A stretch of 64,000 nt of DNA from Streptomonospora salina (GTDB taxonomy: Bacteria; Actinomycetota; Actinomycetes; Streptosporangiales; Streptosporangiaceae). A program made the position numbers and the translations under genes. Below, in pieces: positions 30,856 through 39,757 of the stretch (position 1 is the stretch's first letter; each line of letters starts with the position of its first letter). The notes below the pieces were generated by a model. That model made no database searches. It was not told where the DNA came from and saw only the letters and a program-made list of their open reading frames with translations. Location: the NCBI RefSeq assembly GCF_014204715.1, contig NZ_JACHLY010000001.1, positions 3,122,501-3,186,500 of the forward strand. Reading direction: 5' to 3'.

Positions 30856-31371
30856 ATGAAATACCTGGTCCGCTCGGACGCCGTGCTGACCGACGCCGCG
30901 GTCCTGCTGGTTCGGCTGTGCGTCGGCGCCGTGTTCATCGCCCACGGCTGGGACAAGGTCACCGGTGAGGGCGGCGTGGCCGCCATCGTGGCGAGCAACC
31001 GCGAGCTGGGTATTCCGCTGCCGGAACTGAGCGGACCCTTCCTGGCCTACGGCGAGCTCGTCGGCGGTGCGCTGCTGGTCCTGGGCGCCGCCGCCCGGGT
31101 GGGCGCCGCGGTGCTGACCGCGATCATGATCGGCGCCTGGGTGTTCGTGCACACCGGAAGCGGGCTCATGCAGCAGAACGGCGGCTTCGAGTACGTGATG
31201 GTCCTGGCCGCCGTCAGCCTGCTGATCCTGGCGCACGGGCCGGGGCGGTTCAGCCTCGACGCCGTGCTGTTCGGCGGCTTCGACACCAGGCGCGGGGAGC
31301 GCGGGGAGCGCGGGGAGCGCGAGGAGCGCACGGCCCGCGGCGGCGGCCACCACGCCGGCGCCGACCGGTAG
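30856..31371 (+). CDS. DoxX-family membrane protein
   Basis: 171 residues with four transmembrane helices. RLCVGAVFIAHGWDKV at the first helix is the DoxX signature, followed by FLAYGELVGGALLVLG. DoxX proteins are integral membrane components linked to thiol or redox homeostasis (in mycobacteria, a membrane complex with SseA and SodA). The C-terminal tail holds an exact RGE repeat (RGERGERGERE) from a 9-bp DNA repeat near 31291-31322. ATG at 30856 follows AAAGGAG. Probably controlled by the divergent LysR. Confidence 0.9.
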   Translation: MKYLVRSDAVLTDAAVLLVRLCVGAVFIAHGWDKVTGEGGVAAIVASNRELGIPLPELSGPFLAYGELVGGALLVLGAAARVGAAVLTAIMIGAWVFVHTGSGLMQQNGGFEYVMVLAAVSLLILAHGPGRFSLDAVLFGGFDTRRGERGERGEREERTARGGGHHAGADR

Positions 31372-31453
31372 CCGCGCAGCGCACCGCGGCCCGGGCCCGG
31401 CGGCGTCCCCACCGGCGCGGACGCCGCCGTCCGGCGCTCGGTCGGGGCAGCGC

Positions 31454-31882
31454 TCAGTCGATCGCGCCGCGCCGGCGGAGCTCCTCGGCGACGCGGCGTA
31501 CAGCGGGCGCGCACACGTCCCGGTCGGCGCCGGTGAGCCAGGCCAGATCGGCGATCTCCGCCGCCGCGGCGGGGGTCCCGGTGTGCTCGGCGGTGTAGCA
31601 GGCCAACCGCACCCGTGTGCCTTCCCGGTAGCCGTCGGCGGCCTCGTCCACCACCGCGAACGGCGCGAACGTGCCCGGCCGCAGAATCACCCCCACCTCC
31701 TCGCGCGCCTCCCGCGCCACCGCGGCCTCGTCGCTCTCCCCGGGCTCGCGCTTGCCGCCCGGCAGGTAGTAGAGGCTGCGGCCGCGCGTGCGCACGCACA
31801 GCAGCCGGCGGCCGCTGACGTGCACCCAGGCGAGCGCGTCGACGGCCGGTTCGCCGGCGGAGCGGGTCTGCGGTGAAGCCAT
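31454..31882 (-). CDS. Nudix hydrolase
   Basis: 142 residues. A complete Nudix box spans GGKREPGESDEAAVAREAREEVGV (Gx5Ex7REUxEExGU), which binds the catalytic magnesium. Preceding strands include RRLLCVRTRGRSLYYLPGG. It hydrolyses a nucleoside diphosphate linked to some group X; the substrate cannot be read from the sequence. ATG at 31882. Confidence 0.92.
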   Translation of the reverse strand: MASPQTRSAGEPAVDALAWVHVSGRRLLCVRTRGRSLYYLPGGKREPGESDEAAVAREAREEVGVILRPGTFAPFAVVDEAADGYREGTRVRLACYTAEHTGTPAAAAEIADLAWLTGADRDVCAPAVRRVAEELRRRGAID

Positions 31883-32000
31883 GCCGTCGACTCTAGGGCA
31901 GCCGCGCGGCGTCGCGGTGATCGGCCGCCGACAGCCGCCCCGGCCCCCGCAGCCGGCTCGCGGCCGGGGCGGTCGTGTCCCCGGCGGCGCGGGCGACGCG

Positions 32001-32990
32001 TCAGCCGAGTCGGTCCATGTGGGCGCGGTCCTCGGCGCCGAAGCGCTCTTCGAGTTCCTCGGGGGAGGCGTCGACGTCGATGCGTTCCACGGGCATGCCG
32101 CGGGCGGTCTCGATGGCGCCGAGGCGGCGTATGGCGCGGTCGGTCGCGTACTCGGTGAGCTCCTGCCGGGACAGCGCGTACCGCTGCTCGTCCTCGCCGG
32201 GATCGGGTTCGTCGCCGCTCTGGACGATCGAGGCCACGTGGGGGAGGAGTTCGTCGAGCCGTTCGGTGACCACGTCCCAGTTCCGGGCGTCGGCGGCCAC
32301 GTGGCGCCGGCAGGTGAAGGTGCCCCAGGCCATGTGCCGGCGCTCGTCGTCGCCGATGCGTTTGATGATCTCCCGCATGCCGGGGAATATCCCGCGTGCG
32401 GTGCAGAGGTGGTTCCAGGAGTGGTATCCGGTCAGGGCCAGGGAGCCTTCGACGATGTGGTTGTAGGTGACCGAGGCGCGGACCTGGTTGCCGGGGCCGG
32501 GATCGTCGGCGAGGGCGTTCAGGGCGGCGGGCAGCTCGGAGTAGAACAGCGCACGGTAACCGGGGTTGTTCTCGACATAGGAGTGCAGGTCGTCGGTGAT
32601 GCCGACCGCGTCCAGCCACATCCGGAACACCTGGACGTGTTTGGCCTCCTCGAACGCGAACTGCGTCAGGTACATCTCGTCGCCCAGCCGGCCTTCGGCG
32701 GCCATGGCCCGGATGAACGGCTGGATGTCCTCGGTGACCGCTTCCTCGCCGGCGACGAACAGTGCGCACAGCCGTTTGACGCGGGCCTTGGCGTCGTCCG
32801 GCAGACCCGCCCAGTCCTCGGCGTCACGGGTCATGTCGATGTCGGCCGGGTTCCAGAATCTGGCGTTGCCCTTGGCGAACAGCCGCAGTGGGAAGGAGTC
32901 CCAGTTGAGTCCGCGGGTGCTCAGCGAATGGAAGCCGTCGCGCTGCTCGGGGGAAGAGGCGGGCGCGCCGGAGTCCGCGAGATCGGTCAT
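32001..32990 (-). CDS. R2-like ligand-binding oxidase (Mn/Fe, R2lox)
   Basis: 329 residues, ferritin-like fold related to ribonucleotide reductase R2 but of the R2lox group (mycobacterial Rv0233 type). All six metal ligands are present at the family spacing: Glu82, Glu115, His118, Glu181, Glu216, His219. So are Val85 and Tyr176, the pair that forms the valine-tyrosine ether cross-link. The cofactor oxidises a bound hydrophobic ligand; its physiological substrate is not known. ATG at 32990 with GGAGGTG upstream; an upstream in-frame ATG at 33023 has no site. The spacer to the divergent small gene holds a large palindrome. Confidence 0.93.
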   Translation of the reverse strand: MTDLADSGAPASSPEQRDGFHSLSTRGLNWDSFPLRLFAKGNARFWNPADIDMTRDAEDWAGLPDDAKARVKRLCALFVAGEEAVTEDIQPFIRAMAAEGRLGDEMYLTQFAFEEAKHVQVFRMWLDAVGITDDLHSYVENNPGYRALFYSELPAALNALADDPGPGNQVRASVTYNHIVEGSLALTGYHSWNHLCTARGIFPGMREIIKRIGDDERRHMAWGTFTCRRHVAADARNWDVVTERLDELLPHVASIVQSGDEPDPGEDEQRYALSRQELTEYATDRAIRRLGAIETARGMPVERIDVDASPEELEERFGAEDRAHMDRLG

Positions 32991-33080
32991 GGGGGGCACC
33001 TCCGAGTCGTGTCGCCCCATCATTGGACGCCGAATCCGTCCGTGTAAAGAAGACGGTGTGTTCCGGTGCGGCTGTGCACG

Positions 33081-33134
33081 CCGCGAACGGCCGCGAACGG
33101 CCGCGATCGCGGTCCGCGGCCGCCGCGGACCGCG
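33081..33134. repeat. Direct repeat plus 27-bp palindrome
   Basis: CCGCGAACGG occurs at 33081-33090 and 33091-33100, and a third partial copy starts at 33101. It runs into a perfect inverted repeat with 13-base arms (33108-33120 and 33122-33134) around one C. It lies about 90 bases upstream of the oxidase start and could be an operator or a barrier hairpin. Confidence 0.7.
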
Positions 33135-33265
33135 AACGCGATACGGTCGTACGGTGCGCCCGGCGGCAGCGCCTCGTTCGCCCGCAGCGGCGGCGGGGAC
33201 CGGCTTCCGGGGGCGCGGCGGGTGCTCCGCAAGTTCGATCGTGCAGCTTCGTACCGGGAGACAAC

Positions 33266-33502
33266 GTGTTCTGCGGCGAACCGGGCAGTGCCGGCTATGC
33301 GTCCTGCGCCGACCAGGAAGGCCTCTTCGCGCTCGCGTCGCTGCTTCCGGCCATGCTCGCCCTGGTGCTGATGATCGCCGCCTTCGCGACGCCCGCGATG
33401 CGCCGGAACCCGTCGCTGCGCACCCAGACCCTCGGTTATTCCCTGATCGCCTGGTGCCTGGCCGGGTTCACCGTCGTCCTCGGCGCCCTGCCGCCGCTGT
33501 AG
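33266..33502 (+). CDS. Small two-helix membrane protein
   Basis: 78 residues from GTG 33266, which has GGGAG 5 bases upstream. Two hydrophobic helices (about 23-43 and 56-74) are joined by a short basic loop (RRNPSLRTQ), with two Cys residues before the first helix. The frame is open upstream but without another ATG/GTG start near. It ends 19 bases before the convergent XPB helicase stop. Not recognised; predicted from hydrophobicity and codon pattern only. Confidence 0.5.
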   Translation: MFCGEPGSAGYASCADQEGLFALASLLPAMLALVLMIAAFATPAMRRNPSLRTQTLGYSLIAWCLAGFTVVLGALPPL

Positions 33503-33521
33503 CGCCGCCCCGGCCGCCCGC

Positions 33522-35168
33522 TCAGAGCTCGTCACCCGCCAGCACGTCACTGGCGTCGGCGATGCGGTAGGCGTAGCCCTGCTCGGCGAGGAAGCGCTGC
33601 CGGTGGGCGGCGAAGTCCTGGTCGACGGTGTCGCGCGCGGTCACCGCGTAGAACCGGGCGCTGCGGGAGTCGGACTTGGGGCGCAGCAGCCGGCCGAGCC
33701 GCTGGGCCTCCTCCTGGCGGGAGCCGAACGACCCCGAGACCTGGATGGCCACCCCCGCCTCGGGCAGGTCGATGGAGAAGTTGGCGACCTTGGAGACCAC
33801 GAGTGTGTCCACCCCGCCCGAGCGGAACTCCTCGAACAGCCGCTCGCGCTCCTTGACCCGGGTGTCGCCCTTGATCACCGGCGCCCCCAGCGACGCGCCC
33901 AACTCGTCGAGCTGGTCGATGTAGGTGCCGATGATCAGCGTCTGCTCACCCTCGTGGCGGCGCACCAGCTCGCGCACCACCTCGGTCTTGGAGGCCGCGG
34001 AGGCGCAGAAGCGGTAGCGGTCCTCGGATTCGGCGGTGGCGTAGGCCAACCGCTCGGAGTCGGTGAGGTCGACCCGCACCTCCACGCAGTCGGCCGGGGC
34101 GATCCAGCCCTGGTTCTCCATCTGCTTCCACGGCGCGTCGTAGCGTTTGGGGCCGATCAGGGAGAACACGTCGCCCTCGCGGCCGTCCTCGCGCACCAGC
34201 GTGGCCGTCAGCCCCAATCGGCGCCGCGCCTGCAGGTCGGCGGTCATGCGGAAGATCGGCGCCGGCAGCAGGTGCACCTCGTCGTAGATGATCAGTCCCC
34301 AGTCGCGGGCTTCGAACAGCTCCAGGTGGCTGTGCACGCCCTTCTTGCGAGCGGCCATGACCTGGTAAGTGGCGATGGTGACGGGGCGGATGTCCTTGCG
34401 GGTGCCCGAGTACTCGCCGATCTCGTCCTCGGTGAGGCTGGTGCGCAGCAGGAGCTCCGTGCGCCACTGGTGCACCGCGACCGTGTTGGTGACCAGGATC
34501 AGTGTGGTCGACCGGGTCATCGACATCGCCGCCGCGCCGACGATGGTCTTGCCCGCGCCGCAGGGCAGCACCACCACGCCCGAGCCGCCGGAGTAGAAGT
34601 TCTCGGCCGCCTCGCGCTGGTAACCGCGCAATTCCCAGCCCTCTTCGGCCAGATCGACGGCGTGCGCCTCACCGTCGACGTAGCCGGCGTGGTCCTCGGC
34701 CGGCCACCCCAGTTTCAGCAGCGCCTGCTTGAGGTTGCCGCGCTCGCTGGGGTGGACGGCGACGGTCTCCGCGTCGATCCGCTCGCCCAGCAGGCCTTTG
34801 ATCTTCTTGGCGCGGACCACCTCCTCCAGCACGGCCGTGTCCAGCGCATGCAGCACCAGGCCGTGGGTGGGGTCGGAGTGCAGGCGCAGCCGACCGTAGC
34901 GGTCCATCGTCTCGGCGATGTCGACCAGCAGCGAGTGCGGCACGGGGAACCGCGAGTAGGTGATGAACGCGTCGACGACCTGCTCGGCGTCGTGGCCGGC
35001 GGCGCGCGCGTTCCACAGCGCCAGGGGCGTGATGCGGTAGGTGTGCACGTGCTCGGGCGCACGCTCCAGCTCGGCGAACGGGGCGATGGCGCGGCGGCAC
35101 TCGTCGGCCAGCTCATGGTCGACTTCGAGCAGCAGGGTCTTGTCGGACTGGACGATCAGGCAGGACAC
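33522..35168 (-). CDS. XPB/Ssl2-type DNA repair helicase
   Basis: 548 residues, superfamily 2 3'-5' DNA helicase. An N-terminal damage-recognition-like domain (about 1-175, from SCLIVQSDKTLLLEVDHE) precedes the helicase core: VVLPCGAGKT (Walker A), YDEVHLLPAP (DEVH box), TATLVREDGRE, and GSRQEEAQRLGRLLRPK (motif VI). Homologues in mycobacteria unwind DNA; a role in repair is assumed from XPB. GTG at 35168 is chosen for the GAGG five bases upstream; GTG 35174 is an alternative. The helicase-associated protein at 36627-39089 is its usual genomic partner. Confidence 0.94.
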   Translation of the reverse strand: MSCLIVQSDKTLLLEVDHELADECRRAIAPFAELERAPEHVHTYRITPLALWNARAAGHDAEQVVDAFITYSRFPVPHSLLVDIAETMDRYGRLRLHSDPTHGLVLHALDTAVLEEVVRAKKIKGLLGERIDAETVAVHPSERGNLKQALLKLGWPAEDHAGYVDGEAHAVDLAEEGWELRGYQREAAENFYSGGSGVVVLPCGAGKTIVGAAAMSMTRSTTLILVTNTVAVHQWRTELLLRTSLTEDEIGEYSGTRKDIRPVTIATYQVMAARKKGVHSHLELFEARDWGLIIYDEVHLLPAPIFRMTADLQARRRLGLTATLVREDGREGDVFSLIGPKRYDAPWKQMENQGWIAPADCVEVRVDLTDSERLAYATAESEDRYRFCASAASKTEVVRELVRRHEGEQTLIIGTYIDQLDELGASLGAPVIKGDTRVKERERLFEEFRSGGVDTLVVSKVANFSIDLPEAGVAIQVSGSFGSRQEEAQRLGRLLRPKSDSRSARFYAVTARDTVDQDFAAHRQRFLAEQGYAYRIADASDVLAGDEL

Positions 35169-35335
35169 ACGCACCTCGCAGCAGGGGTCTGGGCGACGGT
35201 CGCCCCGGGCGCACCACGGCGTGCAACGCCGCAACGGTCGGCGATATGCCCGCAGGCGCCACCGGCCAACACTACGTGCAGCGCACAAGGCCGGTCCGGG
35301 CCTTCGCCGGCGGCCGCGACAGGAGGTCCGAACGC

Positions 35336-35824
35336 CTAGGCGAACGACAGGACGACCATGATCGCCGCCGCCAGGATCACCGCCATCAGCGCCAGGTAGA
35401 CGAGGATGCACGCCCACGTGTAGCGGATGCAGCGCTCGACCTCCATGGGGTCGTGCAGGCGGGTGAGCCCGACGATGCCGAACACGATGGCGGGCACGTC
35501 GATGAGCAGGCTCAGCATCGGAAAGCCCAGCAGTACGAACACCAGCGGGCACAGCAGCGTCAGCAGCGCGCACAGCAGGGCGGCGACGGCGCTGCCGACC
35601 CGGGCGGGCGGTTCCGAAGGCGGAGGGGCCGGCGCTCCGTCGGCGCCGCTCGCCCCCGCGGATCCGGGCGCCGCCGGCGCGGGCGCGCCGTGCCGCTGCA
35701 CGGGGGGCGGCGGAGCGGGTGCGAACGGATCCCGGCCGCGGTGGTGCGCCGCGGGCTGCGGGCCGAGGGAGGCCGGTTCGGCGTCCCAGAAGGAGTCCCG
35801 CCGTCCGCCCCGGAGTTCGCTCAT
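35336..35824 (-). CDS. Proline-rich small membrane protein (dispanin-like)
   Basis: 162 residues. A proline/alanine-rich cytoplasmic N-terminus (about 1-75) is followed by about three hydrophobic segments with a conserved short loop (FGIVGLTRLHDPMEVERCIRYTWACI). The arrangement resembles the next protein on the same strand (36017-36466). No catalytic residues. ATG at 35824. It lies between the XPB helicase and its helicase-associated partner. Confidence 0.75.
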   Translation of the reverse strand: MSELRGGRRDSFWDAEPASLGPQPAAHHRGRDPFAPAPPPPVQRHGAPAPAAPGSAGASGADGAPAPPPSEPPARVGSAVAALLCALLTLLCPLVFVLLGFPMLSLLIDVPAIVFGIVGLTRLHDPMEVERCIRYTWACILVYLALMAVILAAAIMVVLSFA

Positions 35825-36016
35825 CGGATTGCGCCTTTCGTGCTCGCTCCGGCGGCGGCGTCCCCTCCCGCCGGACGGCCGGGTCGTCGCAGCGCGGCCG
35901 GGGCCGGATCCGTCCTGATCATCAGCCTAATGCGCGGGGCCGGGCCCGCGCCAAGAGCGGCCGTCCGCGGTGGGCGGCCGCGGACCGGACGTGTCGCCGT
36001 GCGGCGCGGCGCCCGG

Positions 36017-36466
36017 TCAGTACTGGGGCACCACGCCTTCGACGAGCGATCCCGCCTGCGTGAACAGCCACAGGGTCAGCACCAGCATGACGGCGAACAT
36101 CACCGCGGCCGCGCCCAGGCAGTACCACGAGTACCGGGTCAGCGTCTCGCATTCGAGGTACCTGCCCTGGTCGCGCTTGTGCCCGGCGCGGACGGCGAAG
36201 ACGATGCCGAGCACCCCGAAGATCCAGTTGAAGCAGCACACGAACGTCATGGCGTGCAGGATCAGCGCCATCGTGGGGCTGCTGGCGCCGGGGGCGGGCG
36301 GGGCCGCTCCGTCGCGCCCGGGACCGGCGGCCCGGTCCCCGTCGCGCTCGGGTTCCGGTTCCCGTGCGGCCTCCTCCCGGACGCGCTCGCGCGGGCGGCC
36401 TTCGCGGTTCCGGGGCGGCTCGTCGCCCGGCGACGACGCTCCGGGCGGCAGCGACTGGTTGCTCAT
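36017..36466 (-). CDS. CD225/dispanin-like membrane protein
   Basis: 149 residues. A highly charged N-terminus rich in Arg/Glu/Pro (about 1-62) precedes two transmembrane helices with a CCFNWIFGVLGIVFAVRAGHKRDQGRY loop: the double Cys, the Gly-rich helix end and the basic/Gly loop followed by tyrosine and cysteine resemble the CD225 (IFITM-like) domain. Function in bacteria is unknown. AGGAGG lies 13 bases before the ATG at 36466. Probably a paralogue of the 35336-35824 product. Confidence 0.75.
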   Translation of the reverse strand: MSNQSLPPGASSPGDEPPRNREGRPRERVREEAAREPEPERDGDRAAGPGRDGAAPPAPGASSPTMALILHAMTFVCCFNWIFGVLGIVFAVRAGHKRDQGRYLECETLTRYSWYCLGAAAVMFAVMLVLTLWLFTQAGSLVEGVVPQY

Positions 36467-36626
36467 AGGGGGTAGCCATCCTCCTCTGGCCGACGCCGGC
36501 CGGGTTCGCGAGCCGGCAGCATGTCGGGGCCGCCGCCGGTCCGCTCCCGACCGTGCGCCCGCCCCGGGAGAACGATAGTGCGGCGAGCGGGTCCGTCGAC
36601 CGGCCCGGCGGGCACCGCGATCCCGA

Positions 36627-39089
36627 TCAGGACGCGTCCAGATCCGCTACACCGGTGATGCGGTGCACGGCGAAGCGGTGGACGGCGGCGCGCGTGGCGT
36701 CGTAGGCGGTCATGTAGCCGCCCTCCACCCGGGCGGGTTCGACGATGCGGCTGCTGGCGCGGCCGTCGGCGTCGAGGTAGCCGATCCATACGCGCCGTCC
36801 CTGGGTGGCGGCCTCCGACAGTGCGGTGAGCGTCGTGGTGGTGGGTGAGCGCGGCGGCGCTCCGTCGGGCGCCTCGACGGGGCGCCGGGCGGTGGTGGCG
36901 GCCTCGTCGCCCGCACGTACCGCCCGCACCGCGGCCAGGCGCAGCTGTGCGTTCGGCGCCGCCGGCTCCTCCAGGCCGCGGCTCGCCGATGCGGCGGAGG
37001 CCGGTGCCGCGCGCCGCGCCGCGGAGCCGGTCAGCTGCACCGTGCCGTCGGCGGACTCGGCCACCGGGTGGTAGCCCAGCTCCTCCAGGCGGCCCATGAG
37101 CACCGGCCGCGTAGCGCGGCTGGCGATCACCGTCGGCGCCAGCCGGAACAGCTGCAGGTCGGTTGCGCGCCGGTCGCCGGACAACTCGTCCAGCACGGTC
37201 GGTTCGTCGCAGCGCAGGTAGCAGGAGGCGGTGCCGATACGCAGCCGCCCGTGCCGGCGCGCGACGTCGTCGACGAGGTAGCGCAGCGGTTGGGGCAGCC
37301 CGGTCGAGGAGTGCCGTTCGAGGAGCGCGATCAGGTCGTCGGCCCCGCGCCCGGCGTCCAGGGCCCGCCGGACGGAGGACTCGGTGAAGCGGTAGACGGT
37401 CGCGCCTCCGGTCGACTCCACGTCGGCGGCCAGCGCCAGTTCGCGGGCCAGCTGCGGAACCAGCGGTCCGGGCGCCACGGCCGTGAGGTCGCCCTGCACG
37501 AGGATCCTCTCCACCGGTTCGGGCATCTCGGCGGCCAGTTGCTGCGCGGTGGCGGTCGCGTCGCGCTCGGCCAGCGGGGTGTCCTCGCTGTCCAGCTCCG
37601 CCACCAGGCTCCGCGTGTATCCGGCCGCCGCCCCGCGCCCGGTCACGCCCAGCAGTGCCGCCTCGTGCAGTGCGGAGGAGACCAGCTCGGTATAGGCCGG
37701 GCCCTGGCGGCGGGGGCGCAGCCACGCGAGCCGGGCCGCTACGGACTCCCGGTCGGGCGCGAGGCCTTCGGGCGCGGCCGCCAGCACCCCCAGCACGTCC
37801 AGCCGCACGTCCGGGGCCGAGCGCCGGTCGAGACCCTCGCCGAGTACGGGGCGGGAGCGGCCGCGGGAGTCCTTGGTGCCGCCGAGGGAGGCCACGCGGG
37901 GCGAGCGCAGCCACGCCTCGGCCAGCCGCAGCCACCGGTACTCGGCCGGGGCCTGGCGCCACACGTCGAATTCGGGCGTGGGCAGCCACTCGCCGTCCAC
38001 CTCGCCGTCGGCGGCCAGCAGGCCGGCGGCGCGCGCCGTTTCGGCGAACAGCGCCGCGGTCGTCTCGTCGGTGTCGGAGTCCCGGGCCGCGCGGCGCAGG
38101 TCGCGTGCGCCGAGGCCGCCGCTGCGCAGCACACCGGGCGGATCCTCGGCCCAGCGCTCCAGCAGTTCGCCGACCGAGCGGACGGCGGTGAAGGCCTGCC
38201 CGGCGGCCGTGCGGACCACGGTCGCGGCGTCGGTCCGGGACCCGGTGAGCTGCGGCGGATCGGCTTCCACTTCCTGGAACAGCGCCCCGCCGCGCAGGTG
38301 CAGCGCGACCTCGCGCGGCAGTACGACGGTGTCCGCGGCGGTGGGGACGAGCAGGCCCAGCGCCAGCAGCCGGTCGATGGGCGAGGCGGCCGTGTCCAGG
38401 CCGCCGCCGCGGTCGGCCGCGCCCGAGACCGTGCCGTGCGGCGGACCCCACATGAGCCGGTCGAGTACGGGACGCGCTTCGGCGCCCGCCAGGCGCAGCG
38501 CCCGGTCCGCCCCTGCGGCGTCGCCCAGCGCGGCGGCGACGGATTCGACCGGTCCGGGGCCGGCGGCGTCCGCGGCGTCCAGCCCGAGCGCCGCGGCGAC
38601 GCGGTCGAGCCCATCGGTCGGGCGGTCGGCCAGCAGGGCCCGCAGAGGCGGCCCCAGCCCGGCCGGAGCGCCCAGGACGTCGCCGAGCACGCTCACCGGC
38701 CGCAGCCGGGGGCCGTCCTCCCACACCAGTGCGCCGGCCAGCAGATCCGAGACCGCGTCGTCGAGCCGATCGGTCCCGGCCCCCAGCGCCGCGGCGAGCC
38801 GGTCGCGCTCGATCCCGGCCGCGCCGCCGAGGCGCCCGTCGCCCAACGCGACCAGGCCCTCCACGACCTGCAGCTCGAACCGGTCCAGCCGGTCCAGCAC
38901 CCGCAGAACCGCCGGGCGCGCCGTGGCGCGCGCGGCCAGGGCTCCGATGTCGGCGGGTACGGGGGTGACCAGGTCGGGGCGCAGCGCGAAGAGTGCGGCC
39001 AGCTGTGCGTCGGTCCGATGCCGCAGCCATGCGGTGAAAGTGGGACGACGCCCGTCCGTGCCGCGTTCCGCGTCCGCCTCGTCGATCAT
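36627..39089 (-). CDS. Helicase-associated (Helicase_C_3) domain protein
   Basis: 820 residues. It corresponds to the conserved large protein found next to XPB helicases in actinobacteria (Rv0862c-like). The N-terminal half is built of winged-helix-like repeats (LAALFALRPDLVTPVPAD, VEGLVALGDGRLGGA). The middle has the Helicase_C_3 block (ERILVQGDLTAVAPGPL, about 505-640), with no Walker A or DEAD motif of its own. A WYL-like C-terminal segment (RRVWIGYLDADGRASSRIVEPARVEGGYMTAYD) lies near 755-790. This suggests a nucleic-acid-binding partner or regulator of the helicase. ATG at 39089; a TTG at 39098 would add three residues. Confidence 0.85.
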   Translation of the reverse strand: MIDEADAERGTDGRRPTFTAWLRHRTDAQLAALFALRPDLVTPVPADIGALAARATARPAVLRVLDRLDRFELQVVEGLVALGDGRLGGAAGIERDRLAAALGAGTDRLDDAVSDLLAGALVWEDGPRLRPVSVLGDVLGAPAGLGPPLRALLADRPTDGLDRVAAALGLDAADAAGPGPVESVAAALGDAAGADRALRLAGAEARPVLDRLMWGPPHGTVSGAADRGGGLDTAASPIDRLLALGLLVPTAADTVVLPREVALHLRGGALFQEVEADPPQLTGSRTDAATVVRTAAGQAFTAVRSVGELLERWAEDPPGVLRSGGLGARDLRRAARDSDTDETTAALFAETARAAGLLAADGEVDGEWLPTPEFDVWRQAPAEYRWLRLAEAWLRSPRVASLGGTKDSRGRSRPVLGEGLDRRSAPDVRLDVLGVLAAAPEGLAPDRESVAARLAWLRPRRQGPAYTELVSSALHEAALLGVTGRGAAAGYTRSLVAELDSEDTPLAERDATATAQQLAAEMPEPVERILVQGDLTAVAPGPLVPQLARELALAADVESTGGATVYRFTESSVRRALDAGRGADDLIALLERHSSTGLPQPLRYLVDDVARRHGRLRIGTASCYLRCDEPTVLDELSGDRRATDLQLFRLAPTVIASRATRPVLMGRLEELGYHPVAESADGTVQLTGSAARRAAPASAASASRGLEEPAAPNAQLRLAAVRAVRAGDEAATTARRPVEAPDGAPPRSPTTTTLTALSEAATQGRRVWIGYLDADGRASSRIVEPARVEGGYMTAYDATRAAVHRFAVHRITGVADLDAS

Positions 39090-39135
39090 CGGTTCCAACG
39101 CTATGCGACGGCGGCCCCCGGACCCGGGCGCAGGG

Positions 39136-39486
39136 CTATTCGAAGTCGATGCGCACGGACTCGACGCCGTCGAGCGCGGGCATCCACTGCGTGTCGTCGC
39201 GCCCGGCGCCGACGACGTTTCCGGTGCAGTCGGGGCCGGAGTAGAAGTAGTAGGTGGCGATCGGTTCGGCGTCGGCGAAGGTGATCGTGCGGCTGCGCTC
39301 GTAGGTGTGGCAGCCGTCGGGCACGTGCATCTCGTGGTAGCCGACGCCGGGGGCGGCGTAGATCTCCAGCGAACCGGCGTCGGCCTCGGCCGGCGCGGTG
39401 GCGGGCTGCGCGGAGGCGGGTGCGGGTGAAGCGAGGGCGGCCGCGGCCAGGGCGGCGCCGACCAGGGCGAGGGCGCGGGCGGGCAT
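39136..39486 (-). CDS. Small secreted protein
   Basis: 116 residues with a clear signal peptide (about 1-27, cut after ASA). The mature part has two cysteines (in GCHTYE and DCTGNVVGA) that could form one disulfide, and a short beta-rich pattern (RTITFADAEPIATYYFYSGPDC). It resembles small extracellular beta/gamma-crystallin-like or inhibitor-like proteins of actinomycetes, but I cannot assign a family. ATG at 39486 follows an ideal AGGAGG. Confidence 0.8.
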   Translation of the reverse strand: MPARALALVGAALAAAALASPAPASAQPATAPAEADAGSLEIYAAPGVGYHEMHVPDGCHTYERSRTITFADAEPIATYYFYSGPDCTGNVVGAGRDDTQWMPALDGVESVRIDFE

Positions 39487-39757
39487 GCTGCCTCCTGTGG
39501 TTCGGGATGTCGGGTGTCGGGTGTGTCGGAACGCCGGGCCGTCGGGCAGTCCGATTACCGGTCGCGTCCCGGTACGGGTATCGGTCGTGCGCGCTGAGAC
39601 CGGTGGGGTGTCCCCATTCATACATGTCACAGCGTGTTCGTGTGAGGACTTTCGGTAGTGGTTTTCGGGTTCTCCGTCGGTCCGCGATTCAGCACGCCGA
39701 GCCGGTGACGGCCGAAACACCATGGGGCGGCCGGTGATCGTGCGGCAGTATGGGGCC

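Noticed and set aside
35922..36479. Alternative start MATPYEQP in another frame for the dispanin-like gene
   Set aside because: AGGAGG touches that ATG with no spacing, and the frame gives an Arg-rich product, whereas the frame from 36466 has two clean membrane helices.
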